Source: Nematostella vectensis | Taxonomy: Eukaryota; Cnidaria; Anthozoa; Actiniaria; Edwardsiidae | DNA: 60,000 nt | Assembly: GCF_932526225.1 (NCBI RefSeq) | Contig: NC_064036.1 | Coordinates: 994,001 to 1,054,000 of the forward strand | Reading direction: 5' to 3' | Shown here: positions 14,001 through 23,809 of the stretch, piece by piece | Position numbering within the stretch: the first letter of the stretch is position 1 | How the letters are laid out: each line of letters opens with the position of its first letter | Notes under the pieces: model-generated | The model's input: only the letters and a program-made list of their open reading frames with translations | Told to the model about the DNA's origin: nothing | Databases searched by the model: none | Translations under genes and position numbers: made by a program

Positions 14001-17000
14001 ACGTTCACAACCGAGGGGAAGGGGTCACCACACATGGCACAAAGCATTATCCTAGGGGAACACCATATGCATTTGAACCAACACGTTCACAACCGAGGGG
14101 AAGGGGTCACCACACATGGCACAATGCTAGACCCAAGGGGAACACCACATGCATTTCAACCAACACGTTCACAACCGAGGGGAAGGGGTCACCACACATG
14201 GCACAAAGCATTATCCTAGGGGAACACCATATGCATTTGAACCAACACGTTCACAACCGAGGGGAAGGGGTCACCACACATGGCACAAAGCATTATCCTA
14301 GGGAAACACCATATGCATTTAAACCAACACGTTCACAACCGAGGGGAAGGGGTCACCACACATGGCACAAAGCATTATCCTAGGGGAACACCATATGCAT
14401 TTGAACCAACACGTTCACAACAGAGGGGAAGGGGTCACCACACATGGCACAAAGCATTATCCTAGGGGAACACCATATGCATTTGAACCAACACGTTTAC
14501 AACCGAGGGGAAGGGGTCACCACACATGGCACAAAGCATTATCCTAGGGAAACACCATATGCATTTAAACCAACACGTACACAACCGAGGGGAAGGGGTC
14601 ACCACACATGGAACAAATATTATCCTAGGGGAACACCATATGCATTTGAACCAACACGTTCACAACCGAGGGGAAGGGGTCACCACACATGGCACAATGC
14701 TAGACCCAAGGGGAACACCACATGCATTTCAACCAACACGTTCACAACCGAGGGGAAGGGGTCACCACACATGGCACAAAGCATTATCCTAGGGGAACAC
14801 CATATGCATTTGAACCAACACGTTCACAACCGAGGGGAAGGGGTCACCACACATGGCACAAAGCATTATCCTAGGGAAACACCATATGCATTTGAACCAA
14901 CACGTTCACAACCGAGGGGAAGGGGTCACCACACATGGCACAATGCTAGACCCAAGGGGAACACCACATGCATTTCAACCAACACGTTCACAACCGAGGG
15001 GAAGGGGTCACCACACATGGCACAAAGCTTTATCCTAGGGGAACACCATATGCATTTAAACCAACACGTTCACAACCGAGGGGAAGGGGTCACCACACAT
15101 GGCACAATGCTAGACCCAAGGGGAACACCATATGCATTTAAACCAACACGTTCACAACCGAGGGGAAGGGGTCACCACACATGGCACAAAGCATTATCCT
15201 AGGGGAACACCATATGCATTTGAACCAACACGTTCACAACCGAGGGGAAGAGGTCACCACACATGGCACAATGCTAGACCCAAGGGGAACACCACATGCA
15301 TTTAAACCAACACGTTCACAACCGAGGGGAAGGGGTCACCACACATGGCACAAAGCATTATCCTAGGGAAACACCATATGCATTTGAACCAACACGTTCA
15401 CAACCGAGGGGAAGGGGTCACCACACATGGCACAAAGCATTACCCTAGGGGAACACCATATGCATTTGAACTAACACGTTCACAACCGAGGGGAAGGGGT
15501 CACCACACATGGCACAATGCTAGACCCAAGGGGAACACCACATGCATTTAAACCAACACGTTCACAACCGAGGGGAAGGGGTCACCACACATGGCACAAA
15601 GCATTATTCTAGGGGAACACCATATGCATTTGAACCAACACGTTCACAACTGAGGGGAAGGGGTCACCACACATGGCACAAAGCATTATCCTAGGGAAAC
15701 ACCATATGCATTTAAACCAACACGTTCACAACCGAGGGGAAGGGGTCACCACACATGGCACAAAGCATTATCCTAGGGGAACACCATATGCATTTGAACC
15801 AACACGTTCACAACAGAGGGGAAGGGGTCACCACACATGGCACAAAGCATTATCCTAGGGGAACACAATATGCATTTGAACCAACACGTTCACAACCGAG
15901 GGGAAGGGGTCACCACACATGGCACAATGCTAGACCCAAGGGGAACACCACATGCATTTGAACCAACAGGTTCACAATCGAGGGGAAGGGGTCACCACAC
16001 ATGGCACAAAGCATTATCCTAGGGAAACACCATATGCATTTGAACCAACGCGTTCACAACCGAGGGGAAGGGGTCACCACACATGGCACAATGCTAGACC
16101 CAAGGGGAACACCATACGCATTAAAACAACATGTTCACAACGGAGGGTAGGAGTCACTACACATGGCACATAGCATGACCCTATTGACCACCACATGTAC
16201 AAAAAAAAGCCTAAACTTACAATCCGAAAGGGCAATCCGAAAGACACTCTAGTGTGCTTCTTGATACAATTTATATCTTACGTGAGCTTGTATTCACCTA
16301 AGATCTGGCTCTGCATCACCTATGTCATCACAGGAGCTGAGCTTGCGGGCTTGCTGCTTCATGTCCTCTACAAGGTTACGCATGGCGTCCACAATCTGCG
16401 TGTCATGGATGATCTTGTCCCGCGCATAGCGTGCCAGAGGAATGTCCACAAATGATGCTCCATACCTAGAACGGGAAGGAAGGTTTAAAGAAAAACAATC
16501 CTGGTCACAAAATGGGTGAAATATACAGAATGGTTTATTTTTGAAAAGGAAAAGGTTATGAGATTCTAGTCTGATTTCAGTACAACACTTTAGGATGCTC
16601 ATTCATAATATGTTGAGTTTGCAATATATACTTTTGATTTTACACACAGTATCAAGGGTCAATACCTCTCTGCCAGATCAGCTCCGCGGCGCCGTAGCTG
16701 GGGCACCATATCCTCCATGTCTGGATTCTTGGCCAGGATAATGGTGATAGAAGCAGATGGCTGGACCATGGTTGAATCATCCACACTGTTGTACCTAGAC
16801 TTGCAGTACATCTCGTCCAGAATTTCATGCACATATTCAAGAGAATCCGGCGACGAATAGACAAAGAAATACCCTATCGAGAGAGATGAGATGATGAGAA
16901 GTTGTTAAACTGATAAAAGCTTTTGTGATGGGACTTTACTCATAACGCTCCCCCTTCTGGTGCAAATCTGATCGTCCAAAAATGGGGGCTGACCATGAAA

Positions 17001-20000
17001 ATTCAATAAGTTCAAATGGGGCCAACTTTGTAAGGATTCGGACAGGCAAAAAATAACAACCAAAACTTAGGCACATTTATAGTAACAACAAAGTGAGTCA
17101 TATAGGTCAAGTCAGATAGCGAATCAGAATAAAGGGATGTCCATTTACATATTTGGTTGTTTCATTGTGCTGGAAATATGCAGACTACCTCCAATGGGGC
17201 CTTTATCAAAATGGTAGTGTCACTCACCATTAGGTGCTACATCAGTTGTAGTTAGAGCATACTGTGGGAGATCCACATCCCCGTCCACGACACGCAAATC
17301 AAGCTCATACATCCGTCCATCAAGAACAAATTCCAACCCATCTCCATATGAGCACTGACTCTGAAATTATACACACTTCTTAGTAGGAACAAATATTCAG
17401 TATTCATATACATCTTAAATCCTAATAACTATTAAGAATACCCATGTTGGGGAATAAACATTGAACAAGTCAAATTCAGGTCTGAGGAACAGAAAGACAC
17501 ACCCCATAGGTTTCAGCAGAGCTGAGGGGCTCCATCACTGACATGCTAAAATACTGCGCCACCTGTGATTACCTAAATACAGAGTCAATGTACTAAATCT
17601 GCAAACCTCTGTAAGAAATTTAAAAAATTTGAAAATGAAAATGTATAAAGATGATCACCAATTTGATATAGTCAATTGGAATTTCTTAATGTAAGTTTGC
17701 AGAATACTTAAGTAAGAAAGATTTGGTTGAATCTTGGTCTTTGACACTGTACCATCAAACCTTCAAAAGGCTAGTTTCACAAGCATAGTTATCCCCACAA
17801 TGTGCACAAGTGCTAATACCTGGATCTCTTTGTCAAGCTCCTGGGCAAGCTCATCACTGCCGAGCAGGCAGATCGTAAGCTGGTTATCCTCACTATCTAG
17901 TGTCTCGTCACTCCCGGAATACTCTGGCCTGCATCCATTAAAACATGGATTGTTTTACAATGTTAATAATGGTAAAAATTATTATCAATTATTAAAATAA
18001 CAACAACCACAACAATCATTATTATTATTGCATCCCAATTAAAATAAGGTCATCTATCATTTCTTGTGGACCCCGAAAGGGTGTATCAGGCTTCCAACAC
18101 TTATGTTGGCTGATCGTACTATCTATTACTATTTTTATCACAGTCGCAATCTTCTTCCATAATAATAATGCATTTAACATAATACTAATACTTCAATTTT
18201 GTAATGTTATGACGTCACATGCTGTTGTAAACAAGTGTTAAGCAAGTATTGAAAATGAGCTAACAATTTTATTACACTGATGACAAAATTTGCAAATTTG
18301 CTGTAGCTAACTTTTCTTATACCATAAAATACTATAAGTTAGATGTACACAAGGACAGAAAGAAGAACTTTGAGATAGATTAGTAGGGCACAAACAAAAA
18401 GAAAATGAAGTATTTGATATTGCCATAGTATACTCAGATGTTTAAAATCTGCATAAAATGCCTCAAGCAGAAAAAACAGGACTGAACCATTTTCCATATG
18501 ATAAGCCACAAACCTATGGGTTCCCTGAGGAGAGATAGCAAATTGCTATTACACTGAAAAGTTTTACCAATGGAAGTGCTATAAGTTATCTTGGCTATCA
18601 CACTCTAGGGCAAATTGCATATCAAGATGAGCAGTAATCCAAAAAACCCAATTGGTTGGTCATATGTAACTCTTGTTCCAACAGTGGTTTACGAAAATAA
18701 GAAAACACTTAGATTTCAGCATGTGCACATGACTTAGACAGTTTTGCAAATGTTGACACATAATCACATACAGAAAACAACACCCTTAGGCAAACATGCT
18801 GCCAGATCTCTCTAGATTACAGGTCATTTTCTATTCACTTTATATGTAGAAACCCAAAAATAGGTTAAAACTGAAGATGGAATCGGTTAAGGGAGGAATA
18901 ACAATTAAATAATAACTCTTGCAATATGTATATCACATGTACAAATGCAGTTAAAGGCAATGAAATTATTCATTTTGTTTAACATCTAAATTAGTTCTAA
19001 AAATAGCCATATATTACGGAATCCTAGAGCAAAATAAGATGAATTTTTACATTCTGGTGATTCTACAGATACATGTGCATTATGTTACTAAAATCTATAG
19101 TATTAGAAAAAAAATCAATATTATGGTAAGATTACTTGATGAATTTAGCGAAGTTGTTCACCTCCATGCTATGACTCTTAATTATTTCATGTCACAACAA
19201 ACTTGATGTTCAATACAATGAATACTCAACTGTAAAAAAAACAAATAAAAAAAGTTTCAAGCCTTAGCCAGAATGCTACAATAATTGAAATCAAACACTT
19301 CATAACTGAGCGAGGTCTTTTCATTGTCCATTCAATAATTTTAAAGTGGAAAGGAATTAGACAATGTTTTAAGTTCCATGCGAGATCAAATAGCAAGAGT
19401 TTAGTGTTAAAATGACTTCCACCAGACTGTGAAATTATACTATATCATAGATAAACCATTCATAAATAATACTAGAGAAACCAAATCCCATAAAACAAAA
19501 AAATAATCAGCCGTAATTTAAATGAGAGAATCATCTGAGGTATATGGGATGATAATTTTCTTGAATTCGAATGCAACAAAATGGGTATATCTGGACTCTG
19601 AAATAGATGTTGGGACAGGAAACAATTTTATTTAGACATGCAGACAGCTATCAGTTGCCAAAAGCTCATCAGACTAAGCAATAACCCATGCAATGTAATT
19701 GAATGTGTTCAAAGAAGCAAACCCAGAGATCAGGCACCAAAATTGTTAGTGAACAGAGGTGATTTCTATTGTCGGTGGGGTTCCAAGATTGTGTTGTTCA
19801 GAAGGTAATACCTTTGTTATTCTACAGAAGAGAAATAGTGCTGAGTTTTGTGTTTTGGAGCTGGCGATGGCCAACACAGCTACAGATATAGTTGTCAGAC
19901 ATGTTGACTAAAGCAATGGGCCTGTTAGACTATACAGATATCAACTGTTGACAGAGTCACCTCAACCCCTGACAAACAATCAGTACATAAAATAATATGT

Positions 20001-22351
20001 TTGGGTCCCAAGAAACCAAAGCATTCCACCCAAAACAACCCTTATGAAAATCAAAACAATTTGCAGAGGCTTTGAAAATCATGCTTATTGTACCTTCCCA
20101 CATATAACAGTTTTACCCAGCATATGTTATCTCTGTTAAGCACGTTATGAGCCCTACACGCTGAAATATATCGCACTTGGGTGAAATCAACCCCTACTCG
20201 TGAAATATAGATGCTGTTGAATGGGGATGGGGCCATGTGGAGGGCATACTAGCCGTTTAGCGTGTGCTGGGGAGAAAGGACGGAAAGCGATTGTATGGCA
20301 TTTCTGACAGGCGGTTTAACACCAAGTGTGAAATATTCGCGTCGCTTATCGAACGAGCCGGGCATAGCTCAGTTTCCCATTCGAAAATAAGTACCCCTTT
20401 CCCGTGCCGTGAGAGAGAAACAATAACAGAGATGACTCTTTAAAAGGTCGCCAAATATGGCATGTGTACTTTAAAACAATTCCAAGCCACCACAAATGCA
20501 TGGGAGAATGAGAGCTTATAATTGATAGATTTAGAGGGAAATTACGACAACAATTACAGAAGTTATACACTGTTTGGTCTTTACAGAGATGGAGTTATAT
20601 GACACTTACCTATAAGCTGTAGTAGCGACTATTTCCTGCATTAGCCGGTCCCTACATTTATCGGGGCCACACAAACACCGTGTTGGACTGTGTAGTAAAG
20701 CAATGTGGTTTAACACACGGATTTTTCGTATGCTTTCCAACTTGTCTAACCGTCTATACCGCTCGTCTAGGCTGAGCGTAGCGTAGAGAGCCTCCATGTC
20801 ATCTTCCGATGGTGTAGAGTTAGGTTCAAACTTAGAGAAGATTCCCGCAGATTCGAACAACAACTCCTGGAAATCCAACTTAGCTTGCTCGGCAATATCC
20901 CGGAGAAAATTATCGAAAATTTGTAGCTTATCTGTGTTGTCGAGATATTTGTAGCTTTCTTCATTACGTAGGAGTACCTCGGTCTCGTGCCACAAACTCC
21001 CTGGGCGAATCTGTGGAGTAAGCTCCAAAAGTTTTCGAAACTCGTTCTTCATCCTGGCTCGTTTTTCAGCAGCCTTAAGCTTGTCTACATGGTGCTGGAA
21101 TACAGTGTTTGACTCGGGTAAAGAAAGAACGTCAAATGGGATTCTAGAGTCATCACTTATAAGATGATCGCTTTCGTTCCATGAAGTTTCATCGGGCAAA
21201 ACAATCATCCATTTACTGAAATCTTTGCTGTTTCTGAACATTGCTTTACAATTTGTCCAGCTGTTCTGACACAGATCTATAGATGTGAGAGTAGGTAAAA
21301 GTTCATCTAAAGCCTGAGGGAGATTTTGTAGGTATAAGTCGAGTTTTCTAAGCTCGAACTCCCGGCGAAGTTTCCGAATGTGTTTACTGAAAACTCGTTT
21401 ACATGCATCTGACCCGTTCAACTCCTTGTACACAGTAAACTCTTTCTCCAACTCCAAAACCTTCTTCAAATTCTTCCATAAGCATCGGAAATCCGTGACT
21501 GTTCTATTTATTAGTGCCTGATAATCATGCAAAGCTCGATCCACAATTTCTTGTTGAGCTTTGTGTGCGTCATTATAGGGGACGAGCCTAGAGCGTACCT
21601 TTCCCTTCTCAATAAGTTGGGCCAAAACAACAAAAGCTAAATCCACGTTTACATTCTGATACGTGGAGGTTTCCACTATGGGAACATTTAGTTTCTTAGT
21701 CTGAGCGAACCTGTATACCTCTTGTAGTAAGGATAGTTGTGTATCGTCGCATTTACTAGCAACTATTACAAACGGTCGCTTGCTCTTCTGAACGTAAGTA
21801 ATGACAGCGGACAATACTTTCTCCTGAGTATCTTCTAGTCGCTTTGCATTCGTTGCTTCAACATCATACAAAACTAGGAATCCATCAATATTGACCTTTC
21901 CTGATGGAAATAACACTTGTTCGTAGTCATTTTGAAGAGCTACTTGGTCCCTGCTGATGTACATGAGCTTCTCTGCAGATGAAAGCTTACTCGCAGTAGC
22001 CCTCTTGGGGTAGGGCACAAGTTGACCGCCTCGAGAAAGCGGCATAAGAGAAGCATCGTCTATCAGCTCCGTCTGCTCGATAACATTAAAACTAAACTCA
22101 GAACCATCTTCGGTAGTCTTCGTAGTAGTCCCCCAGAATAAGTACTGATCTCCATTGATCACTCTTCCTCCGAAATCCGAAGAACTAAACACCGATGTAT
22201 GCTCCGGTATGAAATCGTCTGCCAACGGACGAACGAAGCGGTTGCACAAACACGACTTACCAACGCCATAAAGTGACTGGTCTCTGTCTAATCCTGATAA
22301 ACCAACAACCGAAATGTTGTACGTCCGTGTGCCGTTGCCCTTCTTGGACAT
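442..22351 (-). CDS. ARHGAP35: p190RhoGAP (ARHGAP5/ARHGAP35 family), 5' 15 exons, partial
   Basis: GTPase-activating protein that switches off Rho at the membrane and cytoskeleton. Exons by hand (minus strand): 22351-20610, 17928-17820, 17360-17228, 16873-16666, 16465-16298, 11099-10927, 10465-10381, 10223-10039, 9749-8716, 6302-6095 (or 6119), 5819-5583, 4565-4456, 2606-2553, 2011-1756, 519-442. Every junction is GT-AG and all phases agree, giving about 1593 residues before the window ends within the RhoGAP domain. Order matches vertebrate p190: N-terminal GTPase fold, FF repeats, two pseudoGTPase domains, tyrosine-rich middle, polybasic stretch, RhoGAP. Start chosen at 22351: MSKKGNGTRTYNISVVGLSG aligns with the vertebrate N-terminus. 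Vertebrates have two paralogs; the symbol is family-level. Several introns carry splice-junction minisatellites, listed separately. Confidence 0.95.
616..1772. repeat. 33-bp minisatellite seeded on a p190RhoGAP splice donor
   Basis: About 35 copies. Read on the minus strand each unit is TTCGTGGAGGCTGAGG then GTAAGTGTAGATGG. The true exon (2011-1756) ends TTCGTGGAAGCTGAGG followed by GTGAGTGTAGATGG, so the unit copies the last 16 exon bases, the donor and the first intron bases. The array fills the intron immediately after the donor. A higher-order repeat of 13 units (429 bp) is visible, marked by the rare caacac variant near 1150 and again near 1580. The unit is divisible by three and mostly free of stops, which produces long but spurious reading frames on both strands. 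Confidence 0.97.
2553..6302 (-). CDS. ARHGAP35: p190RhoGAP exons 10-13: basic linker exons
   Basis: Exons 6302-6095/6119, 5819-5583, 4565-4456 and 2606-2553 encode a disordered Ser/Arg/Lys-rich linker (DDEDPAYAHVQDD, RRPRSKRGLSPGRF, DSNEESSDTSSLENKK). Phases run 0-1-1-0-0. The first exon ends in a tandem duplication, so two donors 24 bases apart are possible. The 54-base exon 2606-2553 (ETEEDVGSPSSSLTRNKN) is weaker: it is supported by a clean GGCAG acceptor, a GTAAGC donor and matching phase 0 on both sides, with an acidic plus SP motif like the EEDPLLSP stretch of vertebrates, but it could be skipped or false. Confidence 0.78.
2612..3432. repeat. 45-bp minisatellite with an E-box palindrome in each unit, abutting an acceptor
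   Basis: About 18 copies of 45 bp in the p190RhoGAP intron between exons 4565-4456 and 2606-2553. Every unit contains the 12-base palindrome GTGCACGTGCAC with a CACGTG E-box core. The first 12 units (to about 3170) are nearly identical; the later ones carry catcacgtgtgg, adding a second CACGTG. On the minus strand the array ends within 10 bases of the acceptor of the 54-base exon at 2606. Unit length is 15 codons, so a 355-codon plus-strand frame is open; it has no other sign of coding. Confidence 0.95.
4726..5422. repeat. 25-bp minisatellite in a p190RhoGAP intron
   Basis: About 28 copies of acacctcgttagcacggac plus agtatg, in the intron between exons 5819-5583 and 4565-4456. It starts about 160 bases from each neighbouring splice site and does not copy either junction. 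Main variants are ttaac/ttagc and tatg/tgtg. Confidence 0.95.
6095..6143 (-). repeat. 24-bp direct duplication of an exon end and its donor
   Basis: On the minus strand GAGCGCATCACTAGGCGAG followed by GTACG is immediately repeated as GAGCGCATCACCAGGCGAG followed by GTACG. Either copy could be the donor of the p190RhoGAP exon starting at 6302. The two options differ by eight in-frame residues (TERITRRG), and both keep phase 1 into exon 5819-5583. Confidence 0.9.
6341..8417. repeat. 35-bp minisatellite in a p190RhoGAP intron
   Basis: About 59 copies of a unit containing acgcgtccaaccaccgtacc and cgttatatacactct, with several copies five bases longer (atatacagtacactc). It lies between exons 9749-8716 and 6302-6095, ending about 40 bases from the acceptor at 6302. 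The unit has no stop in any plus frame, and because 35 is not a multiple of three each frame cycles through all three, giving three overlapping open frames of more than 650 codons that I treat as artefacts. Each unit has an ACGCGT or similar CpG-containing core. Confidence 0.96.
8716..9749 (-). CDS. ARHGAP35: p190RhoGAP exon 9: tyrosine-motif-rich linker
   Basis: A 1034-base exon between pG2 and the GAP domain. The acceptor is CCAG before ACATATCAAG (phase 1) and the donor is GAG before GTAGGT. The start (IKELFFQGG) still belongs to the end of pG2; the rest is low-complexity and polar. It carries repeated tyrosine motifs SAYAKF, SPYAEFTG, GLYARID, SLYANKN, GYMPNDSG, GYSTIP and DPYALR. In vertebrate p190A the equivalent region holds the phosphotyrosine sites that recruit RasGAP SH2 domains. 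A proline patch TPPPLPHR could bind SH3 domains. Phosphorylation here is inferred, not shown. Confidence 0.9.
10039..17928 (-). CDS. ARHGAP35: p190RhoGAP exons 2-8: pseudoGTPase domains pG1 and pG2
   Basis: Seven small exons. 17928-17820 starts pG1 (NQLTICLLGSDELAQEL); 17360-17228 has DGRMYELDLR, as in vertebrate p190; 16873-16666 and 16465-16298 complete pG1. Exon 11099-10927 opens pG2 with RIMLCAMCGDPYPVEL, almost the vertebrate RIVMCAMCGDPF. Exon 10465-10381 gives HGYILVYSAIRKASLETLR and 10223-10039 finishes pG2. These folds lack normal nucleotide hydrolysis in the family and act as protein modules. The exon at 11099-10927 is unusual: its acceptor and first 30 or so bases lie inside the terminal unit of the 82-bp array (11063-16190). 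Confidence 0.92.
11063..16190. repeat. 82-bp minisatellite containing a p190RhoGAP splice acceptor
   Basis: About 62 copies over 5.1 kb in the intron between exons 16465-16298 and 11099-10927. Read on the minus strand each unit holds CCCCTTCCCCTCGG, then GGTGTTCCCCTAG, then GATAATGCTTTGTGCCATGT and GGTGACC. TAG before GATAATG is the real acceptor at 11100, and GATAATGCTTTGTGCC begins the real exon (R-IMLCAMCGDP). The last unit therefore is the 5' end of the exon. Two unit classes alternate: one with cattatcctagg, and one with tgctagacccaagg that changes the acceptor to TCTAG before CATTG. Confidence 0.97.
20610..22351 (-). CDS. ARHGAP35: p190RhoGAP exon 1: GTPase domain and FF repeats
   Basis: One 1742-base exon encodes about 580 residues, the large intron-poor first coding exon known for vertebrate p190. 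Residues about 12-265 form the N-terminal GTPase domain: the P-loop ends GVGKSCLCNRFV, followed by DFGGRV, a G4-like SKCDD and an ETS G5-like motif before NVNVDLAF. Residues about 270-540 hold the FF repeat region, where vertebrate p190 binds TFII-I; charged helices and repeated W/F positions are visible. The exon ends in phase 2 at AG before GTAAGTG. The downstream intron (20609-17929) is 2.7 kb of AT-rich sequence where I see no gene or clear repeat. Confidence 0.95.
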
Positions 22352-23809
22352 ACCGTGGCGTTGAAGCTCTCACAGTCACGTAAAACCAGCCATATCTGAG
22401 CGTTTTTTCGCTAGGCCGCCATGTTGCTTACAGTTAGTTCAAATGCTCATGAGGCTGAGGCTTGGTCACGTGACCGAGACAAATCGCTTCTGTTTACATC
22501 ATTAGCATAAAAAATGTGGCTAAAATAAGTCATTTTTACGAGTTTTTGAACTCAGTAGTGTCATCTATCGTGATGCGAGGGCCAATTGTACGATAAGATT
22601 ATGGGGTGACGTGAAATGGGAATTGTGACCACGATGTCATTATTCGGTCCTATACTTCTTTCTACACAAAAAATCCTTTGTTATTTCGCTCCGGTACGGG
22701 AAACCACAAGAATGTAAAGATTTCCACAAGTAATAGACTGAAAAGAGCTCAACGGAAACAGTAGTCAGACATCACAACAAACATTCCAGCAACTACCTTC
22801 CTGGGTATTATTTTTGTTTTGAGAAACTAAACGTGAAAGAATTAATAGAGGGCGGAAAATTTATCGAACAAGATAAAATCTGGGAGAAAACAACTTTCAT
22901 CTTTTGAAAATGATCACACTCGCTCTGATAAAACCAAAGACCACGTACAAGCATTCAGGAAAAAGAGATTCGCCACAGTTTTAGCATTGTTTTCTTTGTC
23001 TTATTGATTTGGGGGCAAAAGTTACAAAAGTGTTCTAAACAATTTGTGGCGACGGATTTGAAAACAAACAAACATTGGGCTTGGCTTCCTTTTTTATTTC
23101 AGTTTCCTTGAACAACTTATATATACACTAAAAACATTTTCAATCGTAAAAAAACCCGGCCCAGCCTCAACCGAAAATTATATGTTCTTATAAAAAAAGG
23201 TGTATTTGAGTGGTTTTCTATTGCCTTGCCGAAAGAAAAAAATGCCTGGAATAGCAGCTATATTTACGTAGTGATTTAATGACACTAGCGATAAATCGAC
23301 AACTTTTTATATTTATCTTTTGTTTCCGAGACAGAAGGCCAAGGAAAGGCACGCTCGTGGCTTGACTCCCCCCCCCCCCCCCCCGCCCCTCCTTTCTCCC
23401 TTACAGGCCAATACATAATAAAAATAATTTATTTATTGTTTATCTTTCTTATTTTCTTTTTTCGTTTAGGAAGCTTGATAGTTGTATCTCGAAGGATGTT
23501 TTAAAATTTAATGTGACTGTCGGACCATAATTAAATTCATCATTTCGTCACGAAGTAAACAAACACTACTCATGTCACCTGCATACGAATACCTGATTAG
23601 TGGTGTTTGTAGTGGCAATGCAATGGCGAGAGAATTGATTTATACCGATTGAGACGGGACAAACGGCAAGAAATTTCCATCATAAGTCGCGTCAAGTGAG
23701 GAATATCAGTAGATACTGCTAGAATCTATAATCCTACGGCTTTCAAAGTTTCTTTATCGTCGCAATTCTGGTAATAATCAATTTACAAGTGACAGCTTCG
23801 ACTCACAAC
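22352..23809. other. Shared upstream region between two divergent genes
   Basis: 1.46 kb between the p190RhoGAP start codon (minus) and the start of the unrecognised plus-strand gene. It should contain both promoters and 5' untranslated regions. I see an AT-rich sequence with a long poly-C tract near 23369-23390 but no confident TATA box or conserved site. Confidence 0.5.

Noticed and set aside
11082-16173. Dozens of 61-codon frames at 82-base spacing, and a CRISPR-like look
   Set aside because: Tandem minisatellite units without unique spacers in a eukaryotic intron; neither genes nor a CRISPR array.
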